From positions 41,485 through 105,484 of the forward strand of contig JAJZVO010000007.1 of the NCBI GenBank assembly GCA_021845665.1: a stretch of DNA of 64,000 nt, in the 5' to 3' direction. This document shows, piece by piece, positions 55,601-63,408 of this stretch. Source of the stretch: Bacteroidota bacterium. Lineage in GTDB: Bacteria; Bacteroidota; Ignavibacteria; Kryptoniales; JAKASW01. A model generated the notes under the pieces. That model was not told the origin of the DNA, did no database searches, and saw nothing but the letters and a program-made list of their open reading frames with translations. The position numbers and the translations under genes were made by a program. Within the stretch, counting starts at the first letter, position 1. Every line of letters starts with the position of its first letter.

Positions 55601-57173
55601 AACCGGCTCCGGCAGCCCGGTCACTGAAATCCCGATCCGGATCGCGCTCGGTCAGACGTTCGTTGAAGCCTCCGATTCTCCTGATCACTTCCCTGCTGAC
55701 CAGCATACAGAGCCCGCTGACGAGCGACTGCGATGCGGCATCCTCCGGCTTGTCTGCAGAGTCCCACCGGAGTGAGTGAACTTCGACATCACGGCCATCC
55801 TCTTCGGGATTCACACCAGCCATCCCTTCGGCCTGAAGAAGTGTCCCTCCAACTATTCCCGGGACGTTGTCGGTACCTGCCTCCTGCAGCAGCGTCTCAA
55901 GCCATCCCGACGTGACCTCAGTGTTGTCGCCCAGGAACACAACATACCCTGAATCGCTTAGGTTGATACCCTGATTCGCTGATGTCGCGAAACTGAGCCT
56001 CCGATCGTTTCTGAGAGATATTACGTTACCATACTGAGACTTGAATGTCCGGACGAGTGCGTCCTGGCCATCGGTCTCCGCATCGTAAATCAGGATCAAC
56101 TCAAAAATGTCGTGCGGCGTGTTGGCGTAAATCGATAGCAGGCATCTCCTGGAAAGCTCCGTGTTCCCGGCTAGCCTGACGACGATGGATACTTTCGGGG
56201 GAAGGACATGGGCCTCTATGTCATTTGACGGCCGACTTAAGTATGTAATACCTTCCATTAGCTTCCGGAAATAGAAATTGTGTTTCCGCGGGTCATTGCT
56301 GAAATGATCCATCAGCTGAGTACTTATTTCGATCTCCTGATCCGACACAACTGTCCGTTTGATTTCAGGGGGGAAATACTTCATGATCAAATCGATGACC
56401 TGCATCCACCTTTCGAGACGCGAGGCCCTCGGAGTGCTTTCCCACATTCCGCCGCGATGAATCCTGTATGACCCCATGACATCCGGCATGTACCGGATTC
56501 TTCCATATTGAGCATTCAGCAGATGGAGCAGATAATCGCCAACAGGAGACTCCAAATACCAATCCGGCAATTCCCCTGCCAAGTTATTGCGGAACACGCA
56601 TGATGCGGTAAAGATGAAATTGCCGCGCGCCAGGTCGTCTATGCTGGAGATTTCTCTTTGATCCGGCGAATTTGAAAGGTGAGATGCTTTGTTGCCATCT
56701 TCATACACAACATTCATGTTGTGATGACAGATCGCAAAGTCAACGTTTGCTTCGAGGAAATCCACCTGCTTTTGCAGCTTGTGAGGATCGGTCCAATAGT
56801 CATCCCCCTCACATAGGGCGACGTACTTACCCCGAGCTTGTGATAAACTGTACAAGACATTAAAACGTCCAGTCGGATGCCCGTCAATGATTATGTTGTT
56901 CTCTCTGGAATGCAGGAAGAGCCTGATTTTGTCCGCATGATCCTTAGCGTACTCAAGACAGATCTCTCTTGTCCCGTCGGTCGATTCATCTTCACCCAGT
57001 ATGATCTCAAACGGGAAGCCACATTCCTGCATTAGTATGGAATCGAGACATGACCTGATATAATCCGCGTGCTGATACGTCGGTACACACACAGAAACCA
57101 TTGGATTATCAGGTACCTCATGGGGCAGCTCGATTACTTCCTTTTTTACTTCGAGGAGTTTAGTGCTTGGCAT
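52629..57173 (-). CDS. Giant fusion: GT2, degenerate GT2, TPR, SAM methyltransferase, radical SAM, beta-rich tail
   Basis: This is one frame of 1514 residues from ATG 57173. Residues 25-260 are a GT2 (VSVCVPTYQHADYIRS, GEDESTDGT, CEGDDYW). Residues 325-530 are a second GT2 lacking normal acidic motifs. Residues 600-690 form TPRs (NDLAVARIMAGKKREAAALL). Residues 770-950 form a class I methyltransferase (GGKVLELGSFEGSHTIRL). Residues 1005-1080 have a cysteine cluster (SCPYIEH, QMCCSYHH, YYGCDGCSF). Residues 1095-1300 are radical SAM with CQLRCQYCY (Cys-x3-Cys-x2-Cys) and WTGGEPTAF. Residues 1330-1470 form a beta-rich domain (MLQVFYIPDAEFQYTEFYS) of a kind seen at the ends of glycan enzymes. The set suggests glycan assembly plus methyl and radical chemistry. 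Function is not known. Confidence 0.9.
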   Translation of the reverse strand: MPSTKLLEVKKEVIELPHEVPDNPMVSVCVPTYQHADYIRSCLDSILMQECGFPFEIILGEDESTDGTREICLEYAKDHADKIRLFLHSRENNIIIDGHPTGRFNVLYSLSQARGKYVALCEGDDYWTDPHKLQKQVDFLEANVDFAICHHNMNVVYEDGNKASHLSNSPDQREISSIDDLARGNFIFTASCVFRNNLAGELPDWYLESPVGDYLLHLLNAQYGRIRYMPDVMGSYRIHRGGMWESTPRASRLERWMQVIDLIMKYFPPEIKRTVVSDQEIEISTQLMDHFSNDPRKHNFYFRKLMEGITYLSRPSNDIEAHVLPPKVSIVVRLAGNTELSRRCLLSIYANTPHDIFELILIYDAETDGQDALVRTFKSQYGNVISLRNDRRLSFATSANQGINLSDSGYVVFLGDNTEVTSGWLETLLQEAGTDNVPGIVGGTLLQAEGMAGVNPEEDGRDVEVHSLRWDSADKPEDAASQSLVSGLCMLVSREVIRRIGGFNERLTERDPDRDFSDRAAGAGFRIRISDARANVNDTQSEEENTDLAGNNSCNGVQGHGNEEEPQIQQVTKTAEDTFENIEDNEGNVDLVSAKDLSVADVGKTLAEAESSIGSGDYRRADIALKRVLASFPYNVDALNDLAVARIMAGKKREAAALLERVLSIDPDNKTASENRSALNKEATQGLSGDRKNAERKGDSSRLEEDVLEYRRSVERIASMENFNLPGEVPWPILENAFRNFGDWHTRFTFNGRRYGGTNSYTNDPRIIDFLTWFPNGGKVLELGSFEGSHTIRLVQSPRIEFVMGLEGKDYLIQRSKLIKAISGGKKMDFAKCDFETDDISVFGRFDAVFCAGLLYLLSKPWEIIDKIASVSDSLFISTHYARTARSSSNGFDGEYHENEPYEAPLSGLSQRSFWLTFDSLVKALQQNDFEVVNVRHYNDWGGIPLVNMSCRKKNSCRGSKYSEVSLKTSGQDKPTMQVPAHGPAIAPVREQGSQICVPTMSGRTRRRSCPYIEHGLILHQNHLQMCCSYHHDRGAIQIGPYTGGPFPMEMVLHKREEVKEANRTGVYYGCDGCSFLQERDWLDVPPYLIGVMDISVSSACQLRCQYCYTVKTPEIAGRSSYDLYETCSEFVRNGWLSPNANIVWTGGEPTAFKRFDETLSLLMQGNIRHRIFTNGYRYSETVARGAMEGHVQLICSLDAGTAETYEKVKGKNYFERVKETCSKYAESAGDFRLKYLCVKDNARKTDADGFMNLVQQWGIKNIFLDADLTEPKANQDVIDTLGYMYARAGQNGVVPDFYDGVKGFPELKLPERIMEVAARIRLDDLHDCGNILLSIKSDEAKGLAPLNSVQVMSGRDGINLISAGDDPSVLLPEFWLPRNHRAVVSIDITSPCEDMLQVFYIPDAEFQYTEFYSIKVTLTAGRNKVILSGFPNSGGIKGRVRLDPGIHQGVYTLHSLTVSAEETGSADRYSRKGIDHQAPQCNVNVDDNAACTIYRTVDDPIAKPENTFGIQNN

Positions 57174-57209
57174 TACGGCGATTTCCCCTTCCCTTTGCAA
57201 TATCTCGAA

Positions 57210-58286
57210 TCATCGGCTTTCTCGGTCCGCCAGCGGGACGAAATTGGGTATCCAGATTGGCGGTCCGTCGATATCTCTAAGGATCAGATTGTCTTTGGGA
57301 TAGACCTTTTCAACTTCGCTGTCGATCTCACCAGTTCTATTAAGCGTGCAGAGCATCTGGTATTCGGATAAGTTAAATCCAGCTGACGCAAAAGCGGAGG
57401 TGCATGCCACATGGCGAATGTTGATTTCAGTAATCAGTGGATTTCCTTTATGATCAGCTCTCAAATCGACTGCGACCAGACCATGCATAGTTTCGTGACC
57501 TTTTTTACAGATAATCTCTACTGCTTTTAAGGCATTTGCCTTTACTGCCTGACTGTTGACGAGTCTGCCGCGGGAGATATTTCCCGTGATACCTGAAACC
57601 GCCACGCTGCTCATGAAATACTCGAGCCGCTCGTAAATGCCGACCTTCAAGAGTGCACCATGGTTGTACAACAAGTGACAGGCATAATTACTGCCCGGTA
57701 GAAATTCCGATAACATATAATCTTCTATGCCTTGATTGATGGCCATCCAGGCAGTCAGTTGTTCCAGATTCGAAGCCATGTAGGCTCCTTTGGCTGACGT
57801 GCTCCCCCTTGAGAAGTCTCTTACCCAGCATGGATATCCGAGTGGGTTGCGGAATTCAGGACTTTGAATTTGTTGTCTTGTAGATATCAAATAGGCCGGA
57901 ATCAATCCGGTTCCATTCAGCGTGTCGTACAATCTTCGCTTGCTTATAACAGACTCGGAAAACTTTGGCGGTGGTACCAGGTACGGTACTGGAAAGGGGT
58001 GTGAGGACCAGTATACAACTTCGAGCTCAGGAATGACCACAGCTGCATCTATGTGCTCCTCCTCTATTATGCGTTCCATCGTCGTACGGTATTCCTGTGC
58101 CCTTACATGCGGCACCTTGTAGATCCTTTCATACAGCCTCTCGTAAAAGCCGTACAAGTTGTCACCGATGTCCGTTCCGATGAACTTGCAGCCGGAGAAT
58201 TTGTTGCTCATCAACAGGGAACGGACAACAGACCGCGACGTGACGCCGCAAGCGCCCGTCACCAGTATTTTAAGTCTTGTCTTCAT
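57210..58286 (-). CDS. ATP-grasp ligase, carbamoyl-phosphate-synthase-like
   Basis: This 358-residue cytosolic enzyme of the ATP-grasp fold forms amide-type bonds through an acyl-phosphate. The N-terminal preATP-grasp domain starts KILVTGACGVTSRSVVRSL, with the substrate-side VVIPELEVVYWS. The ATP-grasp core has WVRDFSRGSTSAKGAYMAS, SEFLPGSNYACHLLYNHG and the metal-ligand segment ITEINIRHVACTSAF near residue 300. Its nearest named relatives by pattern are PylC-like and CarB-like sugar- or amino-acid ligases in surface-polysaccharide loci. It starts near a TylF-like gene (32-base gap) and ends 36 bases before the giant fusion, so it is likely in the same transcript. It could join an amino acid to an amino sugar. 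Confidence 0.86.
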   Translation of the reverse strand: MKTRLKILVTGACGVTSRSVVRSLLMSNKFSGCKFIGTDIGDNLYGFYERLYERIYKVPHVRAQEYRTTMERIIEEEHIDAAVVIPELEVVYWSSHPFPVPYLVPPPKFSESVISKRRLYDTLNGTGLIPAYLISTRQQIQSPEFRNPLGYPCWVRDFSRGSTSAKGAYMASNLEQLTAWMAINQGIEDYMLSEFLPGSNYACHLLYNHGALLKVGIYERLEYFMSSVAVSGITGNISRGRLVNSQAVKANALKAVEIICKKGHETMHGLVAVDLRADHKGNPLITEINIRHVACTSAFASAGFNLSEYQMLCTLNRTGEIDSEVEKVYPKDNLILRDIDGPPIWIPNFVPLADRESR

Positions 58287-58318
58287 AAAGGCATTGCCCG
58301 TCGTCAGAAGTTTTGGCG

Positions 58319-59065
58319 TTATTCCATTACCACATAAGACTGCAAATGGCTGAAAGGACTCCGGCGCAATTTGTGCGCTCGAATGCCGAGCACCTCTTCG
58401 TAGGCTAAGGTCTCACCCGGAAATATTGGACAGTTCAACTCGTCGAAGCATATGATCCCCCCTTTGGGCACACGACTCAATATCGCTTGAAGGGCGACCC
58501 TGGTGGGCTGGTAAATATCGAGATCAAAGTAGGCGAGCGCGACGATGGTCTCGGGATGCTGCTTCAGGTACTTCTTCACAGTTACTGTCGCATTTCCCTT
58601 TACCACCTCGAATTTCTGCAATTCACTAATAGGGGATTGATACTCGAGTGTCCTTAAGACCGCTCTCAAGAATGAATCGTATCCATCCGGGACTGTCAAA
58701 GCTCCATCCCGAATAATCTTGTCATTGCCATCGCTCTTCTTGATCGACTTAAACCCCTCAAAGGTATCAAATCCGACAATCTTGCGACTGTGGTTATAAG
58801 GTTCGTATATGGAACGGAGCGATTGAAAGACAGATAAATTCTGCCCCCATCTTACTCCAAACTCCATGATGACACCATGCACATCCATTACCTTCTGATA
58901 TAAATCGTTGAGAAAAAGAAACTTCTTCAATTCTTGCGGTAGCAAAAATAGGCCAAGGTTCCTGATCTTTTCTTCATCAGGAATTGGACTGGCCTTGAAG
59001 TGCTCCAACAATTCTGCCCTTTTTGTAAGGGCTATTTCCGATGCGATCTTCTTTGCTGTTTCCAT
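58319..59065 (-). CDS. TylF/MycF-like O-methyltransferase
   Basis: This is a 248-residue class I SAM-dependent methyltransferase. It has the TylF family start of the SAM domain, GVIMEFGVRWGQNLSVFQSL, then KIVGFDTFEGF, GNATVTVKKYL, and the metal-binding acidic block AYFDLDIYQPTRVAL near residue 185. TylF and MycF methylate sugar hydroxyls in macrolides, and homologs are frequent in O-antigen and glycan clusters. The gene reads on the same strand as its neighbours with gaps of 32-50 bases. The sugar acceptor is unknown. Confidence 0.88.
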   Translation of the reverse strand: METAKKIASEIALTKRAELLEHFKASPIPDEEKIRNLGLFLLPQELKKFLFLNDLYQKVMDVHGVIMEFGVRWGQNLSVFQSLRSIYEPYNHSRKIVGFDTFEGFKSIKKSDGNDKIIRDGALTVPDGYDSFLRAVLRTLEYQSPISELQKFEVVKGNATVTVKKYLKQHPETIVALAYFDLDIYQPTRVALQAILSRVPKGGIICFDELNCPIFPGETLAYEEVLGIRAHKLRRSPFSHLQSYVVME

Positions 59066-59115
59066 AGCACCTCATTCTCTTCCTTTTGGTCGCTCTTTGA
59101 AATCTTAGCCATTCT

Positions 59116-60138
59116 TCAGAAAGCTTCGGTCAAAGAGTTAGGAGCTTGTTCCAAATGAAGACCTCCCTCGGTATGTGTCACATTACATTTGGTCTCGTCA
59201 TAGTAATCGTGGTAGTCGTGGATGTAAGGATGGGGCGGGTCAAAGCAAATGAAGACTGCCTCAACTATGCCATCTCCGTCTCGAAGAGTGTCCAACGACC
59301 CGGCGCGTTGCTGCCGCCTCAAGAACTTCATTAACCCGGCGAGAACAAACCCGCTGCTCGGCCCTGCGAGGATTCCAGCGCGGCATAAAGCCAGGCTCGA
59401 CCTCATAGCGTCATCCTTGCCGACACGCTCCGTTTCATCGACGAGTTTGCCCCAGTCGAACTTTATTTCTTTCAGCTTCTCGTCTGTTCGTACTCCAGGA
59501 ATAGACTCCCCTGCTGCTGTAATAACCCCCAGGACAAGTGTGCCCACATTCTTCTCCCTCAGGTATTCTGAAATACCCTGAATGGTTCCAGTTGTTCCCA
59601 AACCTGCTGCGACAATGCTTATCTTCCCTGCCATCTGTTCAAAAATGGTTGGAGCCAGAAACCTGTAATACCCGGCGGGATTGCTGTCGTTCCCGTACTG
59701 AAACAAATTCAGAAACCCTGGCCTCTCACCCATTGCCTTCGCCATCTCGATTCCGTCTTCCGATGGCATGACCTCTACGCCATAAAACCTAAGGAGTTCC
59801 CGTTTGCCTTCGGCGATATTGGGTGGAACCACTGCGATTACTCTCTCTATCCCGAAATATCTCCCAAGGATCGCAAGAGCAACAGCCATGTTTCCGCTGG
59901 TTGCTTCTACAAGGGTACGTGCTCCCTTGAGCCGACCTGCTTCCTGGGCATGCTTGAGCATCAGATACGCAGGAAGCAGTTTCCCGTTGAGTATCGGATT
60001 GGCCCAAAGCATCTTTGCGCGGATGACAACATCAAGATCGTATAGAGGATTCAAATCCTTCGGCAGTTCGACGAGGCGTCCAATGTAGTTCTCGGGATCG
60101 AGATACTCCATTAGAGTTTCAGGCTTTGATGCTTCCAT
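59116..60138 (-). CDS. Cysteine-synthase-family PLP enzyme (divergent)
   Basis: This is a 340-residue fold-type II PLP enzyme. Typical elements are the cofactor-binding loop EATSGNMAVALAI (80-83 TSGN) and the glycine loop AAGLGTTGTIQGIS for the phosphate. The PLP lysine should be Lys53 in WANPILNGKLLPAYL, but the usual NPxGSxKDR reads NPILNGKLL, so the residues around the lysine are changed. The serine near GPSSGFVLAG is kept. CysK, SbnA (2,3-diaminopropionate) and cystathionine-synthase branches share this fold. Next to an ATP-grasp ligase it may make a non-protein amino acid. The activity may also be lost. It overlaps the upstream small ORF by 20 bases. Confidence 0.82.
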   Translation of the reverse strand: MEASKPETLMEYLDPENYIGRLVELPKDLNPLYDLDVVIRAKMLWANPILNGKLLPAYLMLKHAQEAGRLKGARTLVEATSGNMAVALAILGRYFGIERVIAVVPPNIAEGKRELLRFYGVEVMPSEDGIEMAKAMGERPGFLNLFQYGNDSNPAGYYRFLAPTIFEQMAGKISIVAAGLGTTGTIQGISEYLREKNVGTLVLGVITAAGESIPGVRTDEKLKEIKFDWGKLVDETERVGKDDAMRSSLALCRAGILAGPSSGFVLAGLMKFLRRQQRAGSLDTLRDGDGIVEAVFICFDPPHPYIHDYHDYYDETKCNVTHTEGGLHLEQAPNSLTEAF

Positions 60139-60289
60139 ATTGTATCCTCACGACTTCTTTGATACTATTTGCGACGCACTTTGCGAGGTTGATCTCATCA
60201 TGGTTGATGGCCCTTTCAGCGGATGGATAGATCTCAGAGGATTTGATTGATTTGAAGCAGGCGGTGTAAAGGAAAGAGTATTGCTGCAT
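60119..60289 (-). CDS. Small hypothetical ORF (56 aa)
   Basis: The frame from ATG 60289 (AGGA eight bases before it) encodes 56 residues, starting MQQYSFLYTACFKSIKSS and ending KEVVRIQYGSIKA. It lies between the DegT gene and the PLP enzyme and overlaps the latter by 20 bases, as genes in this operon often do. In-frame starts at 60304 and 60322 are alternatives. I do not recognise it. It could be a real small protein, a gene remnant, or a chance frame. Confidence 0.35.
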   Translation of the reverse strand: MQQYSFLYTACFKSIKSSEIYPSAERAINHDEINLAKCVANSIKEVVRIQYGSIKA

Positions 60290-60311
60290 CACCACTATCC
60301 TCATTGGTCGT

Positions 60312-61466
60312 CTACCGATCATTCCTGATACAGTTGCAAATGGCATGGACACTCTTTGGCTCCAGTGTCCCATACATTGGTAGACACAGTACGTGATCGG
60401 CGACTCTTCCGGCCACAGGCAGGTGTTCCCTCCCGGCCGAAGGCAGGTTTCTGTATGTGGGCATATCGCTTATTAAAGGATAAAAATATCTCCGAGCGAA
60501 CACATTATGGCGTTTCAATCGCTCGTAAACCTCGTCACGGCTCGCTCCGAACTCTTCCTCGTCAATCAGGATCGGAAAGTATGCGTAGTTGTACGACACT
60601 TCGTCTGGTGCAGCGTAAGTTTTTATCCCCCTGACACCGTCTAGTCTTTTATGATATGCTTCCGCAACCGACTTCCTTTTTGAGATCTCATCCTGAACGA
60701 TCTGGAGGCCAAGGAGGCCCACTGCGGCCTGAAACTCATTCATCTTGCCGTTGATGCCCGGGCCTACAACGGTAACTTCGTCCGCGAAACCGAAATTCTT
60801 CAGGAAGTCTATTCTCTTCTTAAGCTTTTCGTCTCTTGTAATTATCGCTCCCCCTTCAAATGTTGTGAAGAGCTTGGTACCGTGGAAACTCAAGATGGAC
60901 ATGTCGCCTTCGAGTAGCAGGTTCTTGTCCTTCATGGTCACACCGAAGGCATGCGCGGCATCATAGATAACCTTCAGCCCGTACTTGTCGGCAATCGCCT
61001 GAATCTTGTCCACTTCACATGGCCTGCCGTAAACGTGGACGGGCATTATTGCGCTTGTACGCGTTGTGATCAAAGCCTCAATTTTGTCGGGATCTATGTT
61101 GAACGTCCTTTCATCGATGTCGCAGAATACCGGCGTGATGCCGTTCCACTGCAATGCGTGGGTAGTCGCCACAAAGCTGTATGGAGTTGTAATGACTTCC
61201 CCAAGAATCCGCAACGCTTCTAGGCCGACGATAAGCGCAAGCGTGGCGTTGGAAAAGAGATTGACGTTCCCGACACCAAGGTGTTTTCCCAGTTCATTTT
61301 CGAAACGTCGATGGAAGGGGCCGTTGTTTGTCAGTCTACCACTCTCCCAGATTGCTGCCAGGCTTGGAAGGAGAGATTCCAGTGGCGGAAGATTTGGACG
61401 AGTAACATAAATTTCCTCTTCACTGGCTATCGTCGACAATTCGGTCTCGATCACAGGCTCTTCCAT
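60312..61466 (-). CDS. DegT/DnrJ/EryC1/StrS-family sugar aminotransferase
   Basis: This 384-residue PLP enzyme converts a nucleotide-linked keto-sugar to an amino-sugar. The PLP lysine is Lys198 in SFHGTKLFTTFEGGAII. Cofactor-binding segments DAAHAFGVTMKDK and FSNATLALIVGLEAL are standard, and the C-terminal KRHNVFARRYFYPL fits the family. ATG 61466 is chosen because AAAGG lies seven bases upstream; the GTG at 61493 would overlap the FkbM stop as GTGA and is the alternative. Its presence points to an amino sugar in the final glycan. The matching dehydratase is not in the window. Confidence 0.92.
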   Translation of the reverse strand: MEEPVIETELSTIASEEEIYVTRPNLPPLESLLPSLAAIWESGRLTNNGPFHRRFENELGKHLGVGNVNLFSNATLALIVGLEALRILGEVITTPYSFVATTHALQWNGITPVFCDIDERTFNIDPDKIEALITTRTSAIMPVHVYGRPCEVDKIQAIADKYGLKVIYDAAHAFGVTMKDKNLLLEGDMSILSFHGTKLFTTFEGGAIITRDEKLKKRIDFLKNFGFADEVTVVGPGINGKMNEFQAAVGLLGLQIVQDEISKRKSVAEAYHKRLDGVRGIKTYAAPDEVSYNYAYFPILIDEEEFGASRDEVYERLKRHNVFARRYFYPLISDMPTYRNLPSAGREHLPVAGRVADHVLCLPMYGTLEPKSVHAICNCIRNDR

Positions 61467-61489
61467 TTCATTACCTTTCTTAATAGAAA

Positions 61490-62632
61490 TCACGGCTTTA
61501 TTGCGAATAGTACCGTTTCTCCGTGGTAGATCGTGAAATGACCGAGGTAAAACTTGTAACCCAAGTTCATGTCGTTAATAACATGAATGATATTTGAAAA
61601 ATCGTTCATGCTGTGGTAAACCGTTATCGCCAATTTGGGAGTGAACTCTTGCAACGTCTCTCGAGCACCATTTAGTGCGTACTGTTCCGCTCCTTCAATG
61701 TCCATTTTTATGAAGTCGACTCTTTTTAATCGTTCCATAGATACCAGATCGTCGATAGTGATCGTATCTACTACGCCGTCGCATCCATCAAACTTCGCCA
61801 AAGTTACGTTGCTTGCCGGCCCGGTGTCTCTATAGTAAGTTCTTACGCCGGATTCACTCCACAGAGGTTGGGCGATCAATTCCACATTGCCCCCAAGAGA
61901 TGGATTCAATCCCATATTGATGCTGAATATATCAAGATTTCCGGGGATGAATTCGAAGGAATATACCTTCCCGGACTTTCCTACTCTATTTGCGAAGAAA
62001 AGCGCCACGTCTCCCCAGCACGCTCCCCCGTCAATTACGACGTCACCGGGTTGCGCTCCTATGATCATCATCTCGTCCGTCGTGTACTCGTATTGTTTCA
62101 ATAAGAACTGCGTCAGAATGGTCATCGGGGTAGTAAAGATCTTTATCGGCAAATTCACCGGCGTCAAGTCCGCTTGATACAGGAGCTTCGTCCGATCGAG
62201 AAATCTGACTTGTGTATTGTTCTCTGTGTCAACAAGCCGGGACAACTTGTCGATGGCCTCGAAGTAAAGGCGGTGAGACAACGGCAGTCTTACCTTTCTG
62301 TGTCCCAGAATCCTGAATGCAAGCAGCTGTAAGAACAAGTCCCTTGATCTCTCGTCATCAAGCAGAGAGTACATTGATTGAAGATTATCCAAGTACAACT
62401 CTATTTCTTTGAGACTCTCCCGGGGATCGACAACCATCCGTTCAGGCGTGCCGAATATCCCAAAGTCGAAGTTATCGGAAAAATCGTTATTCCAGTTCTC
62501 TGATAACCTTCTCAACAACATGTGATAGAAGGCATTTCCCCCGCCTCTCTCCGTAGTGTTCTCTCCGTTCTCCATGGCGTTTCTTGCATCGTACTCTGCG
62601 ACAACTTCTCTCATTTGTTTTCCTTCCGGCAT
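61490..62632 (-). CDS. FkbM-family methyltransferase
   Basis: This SAM-dependent methyltransferase has about 380 residues. ATG 62632 avoids overlap with the upstream small gene; ATG 62692 is the alternative and neither has a clear ribosome site. The N-terminal 170 residues are helical and poorly conserved. The SAM site is VVIDGGACWGDVALFFANRV, and the FkbM motif is RVDFIKMDIEGAEQYALNGA. The end has KFYLGHFTIYHGETVLFAI, also typical. FkbM proteins usually O-methylate sugars or carbohydrate-linked hydroxyls. It leads into the DegT gene, so methylation may act on that amino-sugar or on the finished glycan. Confidence 0.86.
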   Translation of the reverse strand: MPEGKQMREVVAEYDARNAMENGENTTERGGGNAFYHMLLRRLSENWNNDFSDNFDFGIFGTPERMVVDPRESLKEIELYLDNLQSMYSLLDDERSRDLFLQLLAFRILGHRKVRLPLSHRLYFEAIDKLSRLVDTENNTQVRFLDRTKLLYQADLTPVNLPIKIFTTPMTILTQFLLKQYEYTTDEMMIIGAQPGDVVIDGGACWGDVALFFANRVGKSGKVYSFEFIPGNLDIFSINMGLNPSLGGNVELIAQPLWSESGVRTYYRDTGPASNVTLAKFDGCDGVVDTITIDDLVSMERLKRVDFIKMDIEGAEQYALNGARETLQEFTPKLAITVYHSMNDFSNIIHVINDMNLGYKFYLGHFTIYHGETVLFAIKP

Positions 62633-62642
62633 GATAATCGGG

Positions 62643-62903
62643 TCAAAGCTTTTGGCTCCTCGTCGCCGCACCGCTCTGAAATAGATGTGCATACAGAAAA
62701 TGCGCTATCTGTACCATGCTGCCGTCTCTTTCGGTCCGAATCATTTCACTCTTTTGTTCGAGTTCACGCGCATTTTTTATGGCGAGCGTTTCAGTTCTCT
62801 TTGCGCCGCTCGTCTCAGGTTTGAGTTTCGCCTGCCAGGCAAGCTTGTATTTGCCCGCTCTCGCTGAACCTGCAAACCACGTCGATTCTGCCTCGTCATT
62901 CAT
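62643..62903 (-). CDS. Small hypothetical protein at the head of the glycan cluster (86 aa)
   Basis: ATG 62903 has a very good ribosome site, GGGAG with seven bases spacing, and encodes 86 residues. The sequence is rich in charged residues: EAESTWFAGSARAGKYKL near the start, then a likely helix KNARELEQKSEMIRTERDG. It ends 10 bases before the preferred FkbM start, so it looks like the first gene of the leftward glycan operon. I do not recognise a family. It could be a protein of unknown role or the surviving end of a longer one. Confidence 0.5.
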   Translation of the reverse strand: MNDEAESTWFAGSARAGKYKLAWQAKLKPETSGAKRTETLAIKNARELEQKSEMIRTERDGSMVQIAHFLYAHLFQSGAATRSQKL

Positions 62904-63408
62904 GCCATTTCTCCCAAATACTTAATTGATATAGTGCCTTTCACGGAGAACTGGAGCAAAGGAACATCGTCGAGCAGCCCTACGTACCAGGAAACATCTC
63001 AAGACAACTGATTTACAAACACTATGCCGCGACTTTCCCCCGATTTCATGGTTGCTTAGCACAACCTCCTGCACAAGGGCGTAATATTATCCACCTGGCT
63101 AATTTTGCGCACGAATTTCCGGTTGGACAAGGGGCCTCCATGAATGCCCGCGGGAAGAGGCAGACAGTCGCCACTCCGTCAAAAAGGGGAGAGAAAGATA
63201 TAATTACCAGACCCATGAAATGGATCTGCTCTCAGGTTATCGAATTCCGTCTGCCGGGGTTTGCCGCCTGCTGCTTCCGAAGTCTATTCGGGGAAAAAGA
63301 AGGGCGTTCTGAGGACCAAGCAGGTGCGATCCCGCTTGTCCTATCCGAAGCGAGCCGCGCAGATATTCTGCGGCAGGGTATACGCGCCGCCCGAGGAATA
63401 CACTCCCG
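62904..63408. other. 505-base intergenic stretch between the glycan cluster and the hydrolase gene
   Basis: The promoter of the leftward glycan operon and the end of the rightmost gene must lie here. I see no convincing gene on either strand: the plus-strand frame at 63140-63592 mostly overlaps the hydrolase antisense and has no family signal. The stretch directly left of the small gene is AT-rich (CAATTAAGTATTTGGGAG on the minus strand), but no firm promoter match is found. No terminator-like hairpin with a T tract was recognised. Confidence 0.5.
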
